Below, piece after piece: positions 22,333 through 32,439 of a DNA stretch of 64,000 nucleotides (its first letter is position 1; each line of letters begins with the position of its first letter). The stretch is from Adiantum capillus-veneris (taxonomy: Eukaryota; Streptophyta; Polypodiopsida; Polypodiales; Pteridaceae): NCBI GenBank assembly GCA_014529385.2, contig CM043969.1:16690446-16754445 (forward strand). Reading direction: 5' to 3'. The translations under genes were made by a program, and so were the position numbers. The notes under the pieces were generated by a model. That model was not told where the DNA came from. It did no database searches and worked only from the letters and a program-made list of their open reading frames with translations.

Positions 22333-23469
22333 TGTCAGGAGTTTTTTGGAGCAAGGGATTGTGCATATGTACATACATATGCATGGTGCATCGAATAAAG
22401 GATTTCCCAATTTCCATAACCAGGTGGTTATGTGGGGCCCACATGTGTACAGGTAGGACAGTGTATACATAGTGCATCGATTTTCACTATCACCAGTACC
22501 AGTATGTTTTTTCTACAATAATGAGGAGTTTATAGCGCGTAAAACTTCTTGAGGAAGATATCCGCGGGCAGACGACGTGAGGTCAGCAGGTGCGTCAGAT
22601 GGCATCTAGTGGCGTCAGGAGGGCGAACGAGGTCAATATTTGCACGCGGATGAGGACGGACACAACGTGGGTGTTTTCTTGTGAGAGTTATGCAGAAAGG
22701 TCATCATTAGGACCACTTTTTGGGGCCACTTCACGTGGTGGCGAGATGCATTATTGGAAAAAAGCTGAGTGCCAGGTGTGCAAATGATGCAAAAAGGTGA
22801 CAACTATGCACTGCGAGGTCAGTTTTTGGCCTGTTCGGGGTCCGTTTGAGGTCATCTAAAAGGCCAAGGGTGCCCAACTAAAAAAGCTAAGTGTGGGAAC
22901 TGAAAGAACTGAGAGAAGACCAGAAAAAACGTGGAGAAGAGAGGAGGAATAGCCGTAGGTGTGTTTTTGGGGTTTTTGGAGCCTGTTTTGGCCGTAAACT
23001 GCTCATCCGAGGTCGGATTTGAGCATTTTGACATTGTAGACTGGGGTTTTGGGCCGTTCCGGACGCGATGGCGCTGTCCATTTTGCCAAATTCCTCACTC
23101 TTTTCCTGCTATTTTTCTGTGTAAGTTTCTCCTATGAGCGAAGTTTTTGCTCTAGTTTGTGATTGTATCTGGCTTATTTTACCCATATTGTGTGAGCTAT
23201 TTGCCCCATTGGTGTTGGCCCAAGCTCAATTGTATCTAAACATCAGAAATTCTCCTCTTTTGAGCTGAATTTTTTGGGTGTGTGTGTGTGTGTCTGTGTG
23301 GAGTGGGCAAGTGGATAGTCTCTCTCCTCTCACTCCAGAGGTGTGTTCCCTGTCTCGGCCAGGTGTGTTGTCTAAGCCGAGTGGTGCCCCATAGTGTGTG
23401 TGTGTATCTTCCCAAGAGTGTGTGTCGGGTTGTTATAGAGGCGCTGTGTGTGTTTTCATCCCGCTCACA
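22333..23469 (+). repeat. 5' LTR of E
   Basis: It runs from TGTCAGGAGTTTTTTGG to CCGCTCACA. Almost every base matches the 3' LTR; the main difference is a short GT repeat near 23,279-23,299. Six GGTC(A/G) half-sites, mostly GAGGTCA, lie between about 22,578 and 23,020 and are conserved in the other LTR. ORFs inside the LTR look fortuitous. Confidence 0.85.
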
Positions 23470-23475
23470 TTCTTT

Positions 23476-23492
23476 TGGTGCCCCCACGGAGG
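23476..23492 (+). other. Primer-binding site of E
   Basis: TGGTGCCCCCACGGAGG lies six bases after the LTR end. TGG start and position are as expected; the tRNA is not one I recognise. Confidence 0.45.
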
Positions 23493-24021
23493 ATCTTCTT
23501 CGAGTACCTTCTGCTTCGAGCTTCAAGCTTCGAGATTCGGAATTACAGGTTGCAGATTACAGGTTACAGGTTACAGGTTACAGGGACAGGGACAGGTACA
23601 GGTACAAGTGATTCACACAGGTACAGGTAGCTGGAGTACAATGATATACTAGTAGTGATGTCACTTGTAGTTGTTGTGGGTATCCATCACTTGGCGCCTG
23701 TTTGAGCGCATTGTCTGCTGGATTGTACGTTACTTGTGGAAACTGCCATTGTACGCATTTGTGGATCCATACTTGGTTGTATTTGGCAGTCCCAACCATT
23801 TTTGAGACTTGGTCTGGAAGATAGTCATTTCTGAGACTTGACTATACGCGATTTGCATTAGCCTTCGTGTGAGGGTCGATAGCGTGAGGTTTTTATTGAG
23901 CTGGGGGATTCTCAAATGTAGAGATCCTTTCGGTGATACAGGTAGCTGGAGCACCCTTTTTGTGACCTCGCCATAGGCTATGTACTAGTGAGTCCTACTT
24001 GATGCTCGGGTTCTATTGTTG

Positions 24022-24026
24022 ACAGT
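24022..24026. repeat. Target-site duplication of the solo LTR (left)
   Basis: ACAGT here and at 24,613-24,617 exactly flank the solo LTR. Confidence 0.85.
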
Positions 24027-24276
24027 TGTGCGCTCCTTGCCGCACTGTCGAAGCAAGGGACTTGCCAATACACCGTGTGCGAGCCACAAACGGCTCCAAG
24101 CACACAACAAGCCTAAACTAGCAAGCTCAAGGAAACAAAGGGTGTGTCACTCACCGCTCTACGCTCGCCTTCGTGGTGGATTCCTCGCCGCGATGAAGAA
24201 GAAGCTGCAGTCGTGCCGCGCTCAACCGCTTCGCCGCCGTCGTGCCTTTGTAATGCTCGATCGCACACACACTCTC

Positions 24277-24317
<41 letters not shown>

Positions 24318-24612
24318 AGGAGGTGAAGAAGAAGAAGATGGAGATGGAGCAAGAGCACTCTTCTATTGCACAAATGAGAGAATGAGTAAAAATTAGGTTT
24401 AGTTGGCTTTTATAGGAGCTCACCCCATTCACACTTGGGCGCCCATGCTTAGCCAACTAATCCCTTGAATGTCCCAGTTAGAGTGCGCCTCTCATCGACG
24501 ATCACTCTTACCCTTTTCCTATTGGTCCGACAAGCCCGGTACCTGACTCTACCAAATACATAATACGCGTCCATCGTAGGTGATGGGTGTCCGTGAGCCG
24601 TGAGGGTTAACA
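24027..24612 (-). mobile_element. Solo LTR of the D family
   Basis: This 586-bp TG...CA segment is the reverse complement of the D LTR (57,423-58,055), from TGTTAACCCTCACGG to GAGCGCACA, with small indels and a different dinucleotide-repeat region (CT/CA run at about 24,272-24,318). Both sides carry the 5-bp duplication ACAGT. No internal D sequence is present, so it was left by recombination between the two LTRs of a full element. A minus-strand TATA (TATAAAAG) is at about 24,406-24,414. Confidence 0.9.
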
Positions 24613-25133
24613 ACAGTCTATGGATACATATACAGTCTATATTTTGGGTTCCTACTGCTCTATTTCTGGGGAAGCTCTGCCAAAATTTTTCCAAGTTATG
24701 ATGGCTAGTTGTTTGGTCTTTTGAGCCATTTATGCTGTTATGCTGCTGAAAGTTTGGCAAAATCAGAGGTTAAGTCAGGTGTGCCTTCTTGGGAGCTTCA
24801 TGGTTGGCTTTAATGGATGATCAAAATGGCCCTCAATTCACTCCTTTTCATTTAACTCAAAGAATCCAGATTAATGTTCATGTGTCTAGGAAGATCTTTT
24901 TCCAGCAGCGCATAGTCTTTATGTTTGGGCCAAGAAGATTGAGAGAGATCCTGGAATGTCCTTTGCCTGTTGTAATTCCAATGATCAACTATGAAAACTC
25001 ATTTGATGTGCATATGTTTGTCCTTATCTAAAGCTGAGCTCCATTGAAGTTTCTAGGGATTTGGTAGTGAAAAGTTTTGGGTTCTTGCACGTGTGTTCGA
25101 AGGGGTTCTCAAAGCATCATAATTTGGGTAGCC

Positions 25134-26627
25134 ATGGCTTTCTCTTATCCGGAATTTCATGGAAGAAGTGGTGAAGATGCGGAAGACTTTCTGGAGCAAG
25201 TCGAGGTGGCATGCATAAGCAACAATATGTGTGATGAGGAGAAGATTTTGAGGCTATTTGGATTGCTTTTGAAAGATGAGGCCCATGTTTGGCTCATGGA
25301 TTTGGAAGCTAAAGAAGCAATGGCTTCTTCTTATGGTTTGAGTCTTGACAAGTTTATAGAAGATTTTTTAGAGCGTTTCCAAGTTTTTGAAGATGCAAAT
25401 GCAGTATGGAATGAGCTCAATGCTCTTAAGCAAGGTTCTTGTCAAGGTGTTGATGCCTATGTACAAGGTTTTACAGATTTATGGACTCGTTGGTGTGTTG
25501 CTCTTAAGGATGAGACCCCCCCTTGTTCATTGAAGAAAAGTTCTTTTGTTGATGGTTTGTCACCTTGGTTGCGGTTCGAGGTTGAGTTGAAGACGCCCGA
25601 GTCTTTTGAAGATGCGGCATGCATTGCAAAGCACAAGGAATGGAAGTTTAAGCGTCTTGAGGAACATGGTATCAGTACATGTATGCATGTGCAAGATGGA
25701 TTTGACATGGAAGATGAAGTTAAGCCTAAGCAGGTGAAAAGTAGCCTATCCTATGATGTTTCTCGTTTCTTCCCAAGGTCTATTGTGAAGCGTAAAGAGG
25801 TCTTGCAGGTTGACAGGTTTATGGAAGAGCCTAAAGAGGTGAGTAATGCTTTGGATACAGGATTGAAAAGTCTTGAAGAGGATGCATTGGCTACTTGTGT
25901 ACCTTGTGATTCTGGGTGTGAGTGTGAGGTTGAGGTTATTGATGATGAGCACGTATCTTTGGATACTAGTTCCTTGGAAATTAGGGAAGAGGGCAAGGTT
26001 GAGAGACATTTTGTGGATTTGTTGGATGTGGAGACTGTTTTGAAGCCATATGTTGATGGATGTGCAGTGATTGAATCGATTTGTGAGCATGATTGTGGTT
26101 TAGAGCAGGGATCTGTATTCTTGGAGACTGATGAACCCATGCTAGAAGCTATGGATAGTGGTGATAGCCATGATTATGATGTGGATGAAGTTATGTGTGA
26201 TGATGAGTATGCTTATGATGAGGAGAAGGGGTTTGGCATATATGAGTCCAATCTCAGCTATGTGGATGCCTATGCTAGGGATATGTGTGCTGCGGGGATA
26301 CTTTTGTGCTTTGGATATCAACAACTTTACCTTCACACAATGCTTTTAGCTACTTGGATGCATGATTTGCAGGTTGTTGCTATGGCTGGTGAAGCCAAGA
26401 TGCCAGGTGATGAGTCACTTGAGTTGTCTCTATCGGCGGTTGGGTTGAATGTGGCATGCAATATTTATGCTTTTGGAACTCCAGACAGGGTGGATGTGTT
26501 AGTTGGATATGCCTATGGTGCATTTTGGTTGATTGTTCACAAATGTAGGTGTGGTGTTATGATGCTTCTTGTGAATCAGGCGATATGCCTTTGGCCTTTT
26601 GATCCAGGTGGAATGAGCATCTACTAG
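25134..26627 (+). CDS. Gag-like protein of element E (intact ORF)
   Basis: The ORF is 497 residues. I chose the ATG at 25,134 because its context is GCCATGG and the recognisable domain begins right after it; the reading is open further upstream but without ATG in frame. Residues about 3-190 look like a Retrotrans_gag capsid domain: FSYPEFHGRSGEDAEDFLEQ, then WLMDLEAKEA, FIEDFLERFQ, VDAYVQGFTDLW and FVDGLSPWLRFEVEL. The middle (about 200-380) is acidic and Cys-containing without a CCHC knuckle. The C-terminus (about 400-497) is hydrophobic and ends WPFDPGGMSIY. No protease or polymerase is fused. It would form the particle for the element RNA and depend on another element for reverse transcription. 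It is the only undamaged gag in the window. Confidence 0.85.
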   Translation: MAFSYPEFHGRSGEDAEDFLEQVEVACISNNMCDEEKILRLFGLLLKDEAHVWLMDLEAKEAMASSYGLSLDKFIEDFLERFQVFEDANAVWNELNALKQGSCQGVDAYVQGFTDLWTRWCVALKDETPPCSLKKSSFVDGLSPWLRFEVELKTPESFEDAACIAKHKEWKFKRLEEHGISTCMHVQDGFDMEDEVKPKQVKSSLSYDVSRFFPRSIVKRKEVLQVDRFMEEPKEVSNALDTGLKSLEEDALATCVPCDSGCECEVEVIDDEHVSLDTSSLEIREEGKVERHFVDLLDVETVLKPYVDGCAVIESICEHDCGLEQGSVFLETDEPMLEAMDSGDSHDYDVDEVMCDDEYAYDEEKGFGIYESNLSYVDAYARDMCAAGILLCFGYQQLYLHTMLLATWMHDLQVVAMAGEAKMPGDESLELSLSAVGLNVACNIYAFGTPDRVDVLVGYAYGAFWLIVHKCRCGVMMLLVNQAICLWPFDPGGMSIY

Positions 26628-26656
26628 TGCTGCTGCTGAGCATGAATGCTCTAGCA

Positions 26657-26677
26657 GGCTAGGGGGTGGGCAAATTA
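26657..26677 (+). other. Polypurine tract of E
   Basis: CTAGGGGGTGGGCAAATTA precedes the 3' LTR start TGTCAGG, within a few bases of the stop codon region. It closely resembles the F tract. Confidence 0.75.
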
Positions 26678-27613
26678 TGTCAGGAGTTTTTTGGAGCAAG
26701 GGATTGTGCATATGTACATACATATGCATGGTGCATCGAATAAAGGATTTCCCAATTTCCATAACCAGGTGGTTATGTGGGGCCCACATGTGTACAGGTA
26801 GGATAGTGTGTACATAGTGCATCGATTTTCAGTATCACCAGTACCAGTATGTTTTTTCTACAATAATGAGGAGTTTATAGTGCGTAAAACTTCTCAAGGA
26901 AGCTATCTGCGGGCCGACGACGTGAGGTCAACAGGTGCGTCAGATGGCATCTAGTGGCGTCAGGAGGGCGAACGAGGTCAATATTTGCACGCGGATGAGG
27001 ACGGACACAACGTGGGTGTTTTCTTGTGAGAGTTATGCAGAAAGGTCATCATTAGGACCACTTTTTGGGGCCACTTCACGTGGTGGAGAGATACATTATT
27101 GGAAAAAAGCTGAGTGCCAGGTGTGCAAATGATGCAAAAAGGTGACAACTATGCACTGCGAGGTCAGTTTTTGGCCTGTTCGGGGTCCGTTTGAGGTCAT
27201 CTAAAAGGCCAAGGGTGCCCAACTAAAAAAGCTAAGTGTGGGAACTGAAAAAACTGAGAGAAGACCAGAAAAAACGTGGAGAAGAGAGGAGGAACAGCCG
27301 CAGGTGTGTTTTTGGGGTTTTTGGAGCCAGTTTTGGCCGTAAACTGCTCATCTGAGGTCGGATTTGAGCACTTTGACATTGTAGACTGGGGTTTTGGGCC
27401 GTTCCGAACGCGATGGCGCTGTCCATTTTGCCAAATTCCTCACTCTTTTCCTGCTGTTTTTCTGTGTAAGTTTCTCTTATGAGCGAAGTTTCTGCTCTAG
27501 TTTGTGATTGTATCTGGCTTATTTTACCCATATTGTGTGAGCCCCATTGGTGTTGGCCCAAGCTCAATTGTATCTAAACATCAGAAATTCTCCTCTTTTT
27601 AGCTGAGTTTTTT

Positions 27614-27659
<46 letters not shown>

Positions 27660-27829
27660 AGTGGGCAAGTGGATAGTCTCTCTCCTCTCACTCCAGAGGT
27701 GTGTTCCCTGTCTCGGCCAGGTGTGTTGTCTAAGCCGAGTGGTGCCCCATAGTGTGTGTGTGTGTATCTTCCCAAGAGTGTGTGTCGGGCCGTTATAGAG
27801 GCGCTCTGTGTGTTTTCATCCCACTCACA
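26678..27829 (+). repeat. 3' LTR of E
   Basis: It matches the 5' LTR end to end. A pure GT tract (27,616-27,658) is longer than in the 5' copy and explains most of the length difference. It is followed by CCGT, the right target duplication. Confidence 0.85.
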
Positions 27830-27887
27830 CCGTCAATGAAAGCAAGCCCACCGTTTGGGATTCTCCTTTATCCACCACTAGACATGT

Positions 27888-28571
27888 CTATTGCATCGAA
27901 ATCTCCACCATCTTTGGCAACACAACCTCCTCTTTGGCAATACACTCGATTCCAGTATCATCAAGCCCTCCTGCTACAACCAGCTGCTCTTCAAGGTTAA
28001 TCATCTCCACTTGCCTATCCGCTTCAACTGCTTGTGCTTCAATCACCTCTTCTACTGCTGCATCATGCTCTACCAAGCTAGAGAGAAATTCTCTACACAC
28101 TGCATCCTCTTGGTCATCATCCATAGGTAGGGCCACTTCATCCCTTGCGGCAAGAATCTGCACCGTCTGCATAACTCCATTTGTGGGCATAGACTCCTCC
28201 ACTTGGTCTCCATCAAACACATCGACTAGCTCTGTTCCCTGCTCTTCTTGAACATTGGCTATCACCATATCATCAAACACATAACAAGGCAGCTTTACCT
28301 TTAATAGCTCCGGTTCATCAGACTCTGTCTCCTCACCATAGGATGTAGACTCATCCGCTCTATCCTCCTTGCTTGTCTCCCAACAACTTGAGCTTGTATC
28401 TTCTTCATCACCGGAATCATATACCGACTCCGCATTTGCATCTTCATCTGCTTGCTGCTCCACCAATGCTTGATCATCTTCATGAATTTTCTTACTTTCT
28501 CCACCTGCTTTTGAACCCTCAGTATCTGCAACCCAATTGCACTCTACTACCTTTTCATGCAAACTTTCCAC
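27888..28571 (-). pseudogene. Acidic middle region of the F gag-like ORF
   Basis: This minus-strand reading is strongly acidic (many Asp/Glu/Ser, e.g. SGDEEDTSSSCWE) with no recognised domain. It follows the capsid part (28,547-29,107) in a slightly shifted frame, and its equivalent in E is the acidic middle of the gag ORF. E inserted just downstream, at 27,833. I infer it is the central part of a single F protein. Confidence 0.6.
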
Positions 28572-29290
28572 AAGGACGTGCTTACCTCTTGAATCTGCAC
28601 TAGAACCTCAACATCTACTATCACTTTTGCATCGTGGTTGGCTTCAACATGGGGCTTCTCCTTGACAAGATTGTCCACCCTCGGCACATGCACATCACAA
28701 ACCAAAAATCTCCAAGGAACATAACCAACCATAGGCTCTGCTTTTTGAACAAGTGGAACCACCTTTGGTCGGACCAAAGAACACTCTACAACTGCTGCAA
28801 CAGGCACATAATCTGCAGGATTCAACATGTCCAATTCCAACTTTTGTGCTACCTTTCTGCTCTTGATCTTGGTCAGATAGACCATATCTTCATAGGTATC
28901 AGCACCGTCTTCCACCTTTTCTCTAATCCTTGGATGCAAGCACTCTAACAGCTTCAACAGCTTTAAATATTGATTGCCTTTTACCCCAATAGCATCCTCT
29001 AGCTGAACCCAACAGGCTTCAAACTGCTCAAGAAAAATGGAAAAATCCTTACTCACATCCTGGCGTACCGCCTTCAGCTTTGCACCAGCTTCTTCCGGAG
29101 TAATCACTTCTCAAAACCACTCCAAAAACTGAACCTACAGCTTTTGCCATGATCCTTGATCACTGCTCTTTAAACCATCGAAAAAAATCTTGGATTGCCC
29201 GCGCATCAACAACAACGGCATCATCTGCAGCTCTTTTGCATCCACCCATCAACATATGCATCGACATCATCCATAACTTGAAATCTACTA
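28547..29290 (-). pseudogene. Capsid part of the F gag-like ORF
   Basis: The open part (28,547-29,107) contains FSIFLEQFEACWVQLEDAIG and YLKLLKLLECLHPRIREKVEDG, the C-terminal half of a Retrotrans_gag domain similar in layout to that of E. Upstream, on the minus strand to about 29,290, frameshifted pieces (FFDGLKSSDQGSWQKL) give the N-terminal half, broken by stops. No zinc knuckle, protease or polymerase motif follows. Confidence 0.65.
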
Positions 29291-29323
29291 ATCAATCCTC
29301 GGAATCTTCAATGCCTATAAATA

Positions 29324-30367
29324 TGGGGCACACACCGATGCACGCCCAAAAACACACACACACACAAGCAGAGAAGAGAAGGGGGAAGGGAGAATCCACT
29401 CCAAGAGATAGCAATGATAGCTTCCTTGCATACACACAACCATTTACAATCAATTCCCTGTCGGCACAACCCCTCAACAAAAATCTCAATGGCCAAAATT
29501 CCAAATGGCAAGAGCCCTAGTCGAAAAAAACCCGGATGGCTCAAAAAATACCCTAAAAATTCATGTATAGCTCCTTTTATAGGGATGGCTAAGCCAAAAA
29601 AAGAAAAAATGTGTTCCTTCCTCGGCTTAGAACTCCCTCTTCTTGGACTCCTTTTGGCTTTGACGGCCCTGCCAATGGATGCGACCAAAACAAGGAAAAA
29701 ACACCTGCAACCATCCTTTGGGCGACTGCTCCAAAATTTGACAAGCCCTAGTTAGGCTCTCAAAACTCAGAATGGAGAGCTGTTGCTTCCTGTTACTTTC
29801 ATATAACGCTCACCACACTTGTGAACCTCTTCAAGCTTAAAAAAAATCTAGATAGAATGCCTCCCCATGTGGTCAAAAAGTGGGCACCAACCCGGCCCCC
29901 GACAAAACTTCAAATGGCCATAACCTGCAATCCATAGCTCCAATCTGCAATCCAAAAAGACAGGCATGCTCCATAAATCAAGCTCTTCACACCAACAGCT
30001 CCAAAATGGCTTGGATCACTTGGTATCACCTGCCCTATGCCTCTCAAATCTGCAATGCACTACACTTTCAAACTCCAATATCTTGGGCTCCGTAGCTCTA
30101 TTTGATGAGCCATTTGGACCTGCTCCTTTAGCACTTCAAGCTCTACATTTCTAGGCAAAGAGACTGCACCTTGAACCTCATTCATTTGATCCTCAAATTA
30201 GTCCTTTGGAGCCTTTCTTGGCCTATAAACCGCATCAGCCATACATATCCGCTGCCACCTGTCTGCCCAGGATCTTTATAGATGCTATGGGCCTTTGCCG
30301 TGCATCTGCTAGCCTACAGATGCATGTCCATGCCATCTTCTATGGTCGACCAACTTTGGTTGCAACA
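29324..30367 (-). repeat. 5' LTR of F (short version)
   Basis: The outer end TGTTGCAACC (minus strand) is at 30,367. The inner end is placed at TGGGGCACACACC (29,324) where similarity to the left LTR begins; this is approximate. A minus-strand TATA (TATAAAAG) is at 29,574-29,581. It lacks a ~784-bp segment present in the other LTR. Confidence 0.65.
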
Positions 30368-31300
30368 ACGGTCACTAGGAAAGAAACAAACAAGGAAGAT
30401 CATCATGAGCCACAATGGCCAAGACCCAAGGAACCCAAGAAGAAGATAGGAACTTACCCTAACCCTATAGAGGAGATCAATCGAGTCAAGCATTTTCTAT
30501 GGGTTTGGTAGAAGAGACCCAAAGGGATCTAGAGCCAGCACCTAGACAGATCTAGATTATAGACATAGTGTTCCCTAGATAAAATCAACCTCACAAAGAC
30601 CATAGACCACTAGCCACACCTAGTGTCATCCAAGAAGAAAGTGACTTTAAGTCATTAAGAATGAGAAGTGGGCATACTCCGTTCTTGTTGGAGATAATGT
30701 TTACAAAGAGATCACTTGACCCAATCAAAGTCTTCTCCATGTCAAGGGACTGAAGCCCAAAAAGTGTTGATAATATTTCCAAATTGATGGATTTCATGGC
30801 TTCAGAAGTTAGAACCACCATCATGTGTTAACTTTATGGGGACCCCAAGCTATTGCTATTCTTAGCTCTTTGATATTTCCTCAATGAAGAAGTGAAAGTT
30901 GGGCTACCACAGTTTGCACAGATGGATGGAGCTAGGGAGGTGCCAATAGAGGAGGAACACTTAGATCCACAACCCAACCTAGATGAGAACTTTGTCATTG
31001 AAATACCTGTTAACAGGTTGGGACAATACTTTGAAGGTGACGAATCCAATGCAACCATACCAATCACTACCAAGGGATTAACTATGAAGGGAATTCTTGA
31101 TGGTGACACTAGGGTTAGCATTGTAACTAAAAATTGTTGGGAATCTATGGGAAGACCTCACCTTGGGACGCTAGAAGATCTCAAGATCAAGGTCTTTGGA
31201 CACAAAATAAAGCATACCTTCATTGTTATGGATTTTTCTAAGCACACTATCTCATTTGAGATGATCTTAGGATTTCTTTAATGAGGGAAGAAAACATAGT
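30368..31300 (+). pseudogene. gag-PR linker and aspartic protease of G2
   Basis: The linker (30,368-30,830) matches D at 62,123-62,620 with stops. The protease region (30,830-31,281) carries GQYFEGDESNA, then the catalytic site as GILDGDTRVSIV, where the GGA of D is GDT; this should abolish activity. The C-terminal landmark is FEMILGFL, truncated by a stop at 31,279 where D has ILGRPFMREA. Confidence 0.75.
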
Positions 31301-32420
31301 GCATGATTGGTCTAAAAACCATGTCTACTTACAATTCCAAGACTCTGCCATTTGAGTTGATCTTGTTATTGGTCAAGCACATCCTCTAGGAAACAAATTT
31401 ATAATTGATCATAGATCTGACACCACAATTCACTCGGCCCCATTGCAATATTGTTACACGTGTAAAAAGGACACTAATGTTGGAAAAGATTCCCCTTATA
31501 TGGATGTTATACTACCTGGGAAGCCTGAGTCTGACAATGTGGATTAGGAACACCTAGAAGCAACCATAGACACTTGGAAAAGAAGGGGAATGACCTAGGT
31601 AACACCTAGAAGCAACCATAGACACTTGGGAAAATAGGGGAATGACCTAGGTAACACCTAAGGGGGAAGAAATGCCAAAACCCGTACCTTTAAATATGAT
31701 AGGAGCAATGCATATAGCTTCTAATGGCCTACCATATGAAGGCTTGACTGACATTGGAACCAGTAGCGTCTCAAAAGACTATAGCCCACATGATTTGAAG
31801 TCAAAATTATCAATTGAAATTGACTCTGAGAATGAAGAATCTGAGTTAAATTTTGGTGCAAATGTGGGGACAACCCATTCAAGTCCTAGTGGTACTCTAG
31901 ATGACAATCTATCTGGGAGAGGAGAAGACACAAGTAGCGATTCATCTAGTGATTCTTCACTAGAGATCAGCCATAACAAAAAATTAGACAAGAGGAGTAA
32001 GATATATAAGAGGCAATGATATGGAGCAAATGTGCGTGCTAGGATAAATGAAAAGAAATCTACCGTAGAATAGATTAATTATATGGGGGCATGTGATGCT
32101 CATCGGAAGTTGGTAGATAAATACCTTCAAAGCATCGTGTGTTGTAGTCCACAACCCATTGACATCACACAACTAGAAGCTACAGAGAAGCCAAATTTCA
32201 ATTGTACTGTAAGGACGTGAAAAAATCAAGACCTAGTTCAACAACAAAAGGAAGCGGAAGAGAAATCACAGTCCACAAAACAACAAGATCCCACTGACTT
32301 ACACCCTGTACCTAACCATTTCCAATCCTACACCACGAAGGAGCATAAGTTTTTGTATACAAAGGCCCAGAGAACACCTATCGATGTAATGGAGTCTATG
32401 ATGGTCCTCTGATAGTTAAG
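31301..32420 (+). pseudogene. PR-RT spacer of G2
   Basis: The first part (to about 31,720) matches D after its protease, including PLNMIGAMHIA at 31,681-31,717. The rest (31,672-32,019 open, then stops) is Ser/Glu-rich without a domain and has no counterpart in D. A perfect-phase tandem duplication of 52 bp lies at 31,550-31,653. Confidence 0.6.
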
Positions 32421-32439
32421 GAAATAGACTTAGCGGACC

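Larger units (their letters stand above)
23493..25133 (+). other. Untranslated leader of E (contains the solo LTR)
   Basis: No coding motif is seen. A degenerate TTACAGG/GGACAGG array is at about 23,543-23,607, and the phrase ACAGGTAGCTGGAG occurs at 23,623 and again at 23,938. Apart from the inserted solo LTR the leader is about 1.05 kb, unusually long. Confidence 0.6.
22333..27829 (+). mobile_element. Element E: gag-only LTR retrotransposon with an intact ORF
   Basis: This 5.5-kb plus-strand element has LTRs at 22,333-23,469 and 26,678-27,829 (1,137 and 1,152 bp, very similar) and a 4-bp target duplication CCGT (22,329-22,332 and 27,830-27,833). The interior holds a primer-binding site, a long leader, one open 497-codon gag ORF and a polypurine tract, and no protease, RT, RNase H or integrase. 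This is the layout described for TR-GAG (terminal repeat, gag-only) non-autonomous elements. The leader is interrupted by a solo LTR (24,027-24,612). It has inserted into the ORF of F and is therefore younger than F. Confidence 0.85.
19771..30367 (-). mobile_element. Element F: gag-only LTR retrotransposon, interrupted by E
   Basis: F sits on the minus strand inside G2. Its left (3') LTR is 19,771-21,812 and its right (5') LTR 29,324-30,367. The 3' LTR is preceded on the minus strand by the polypurine tract CTAGGGGGTGGGCAATGA. The interior (21,813-22,332 and 27,830-29,323) encodes a gag-like protein and nothing recognisable as protease, RT, RNase H or integrase. Element E has inserted into its ORF. 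The FDPGE motif near the end of the ORF and the polypurine tract link F to E and H. Confidence 0.75.

Noticed and set aside
22590-23137. Identical small ORFs in both E LTRs
   Set aside because: Their conservation reflects LTR identity; codon positions show no bias and no domain is visible.
25457-26336. Minus-strand ORFs of 83-129 codons opposite the E gag
   Set aside because: They lie antisense to the intact 497-codon ORF and show no domain.
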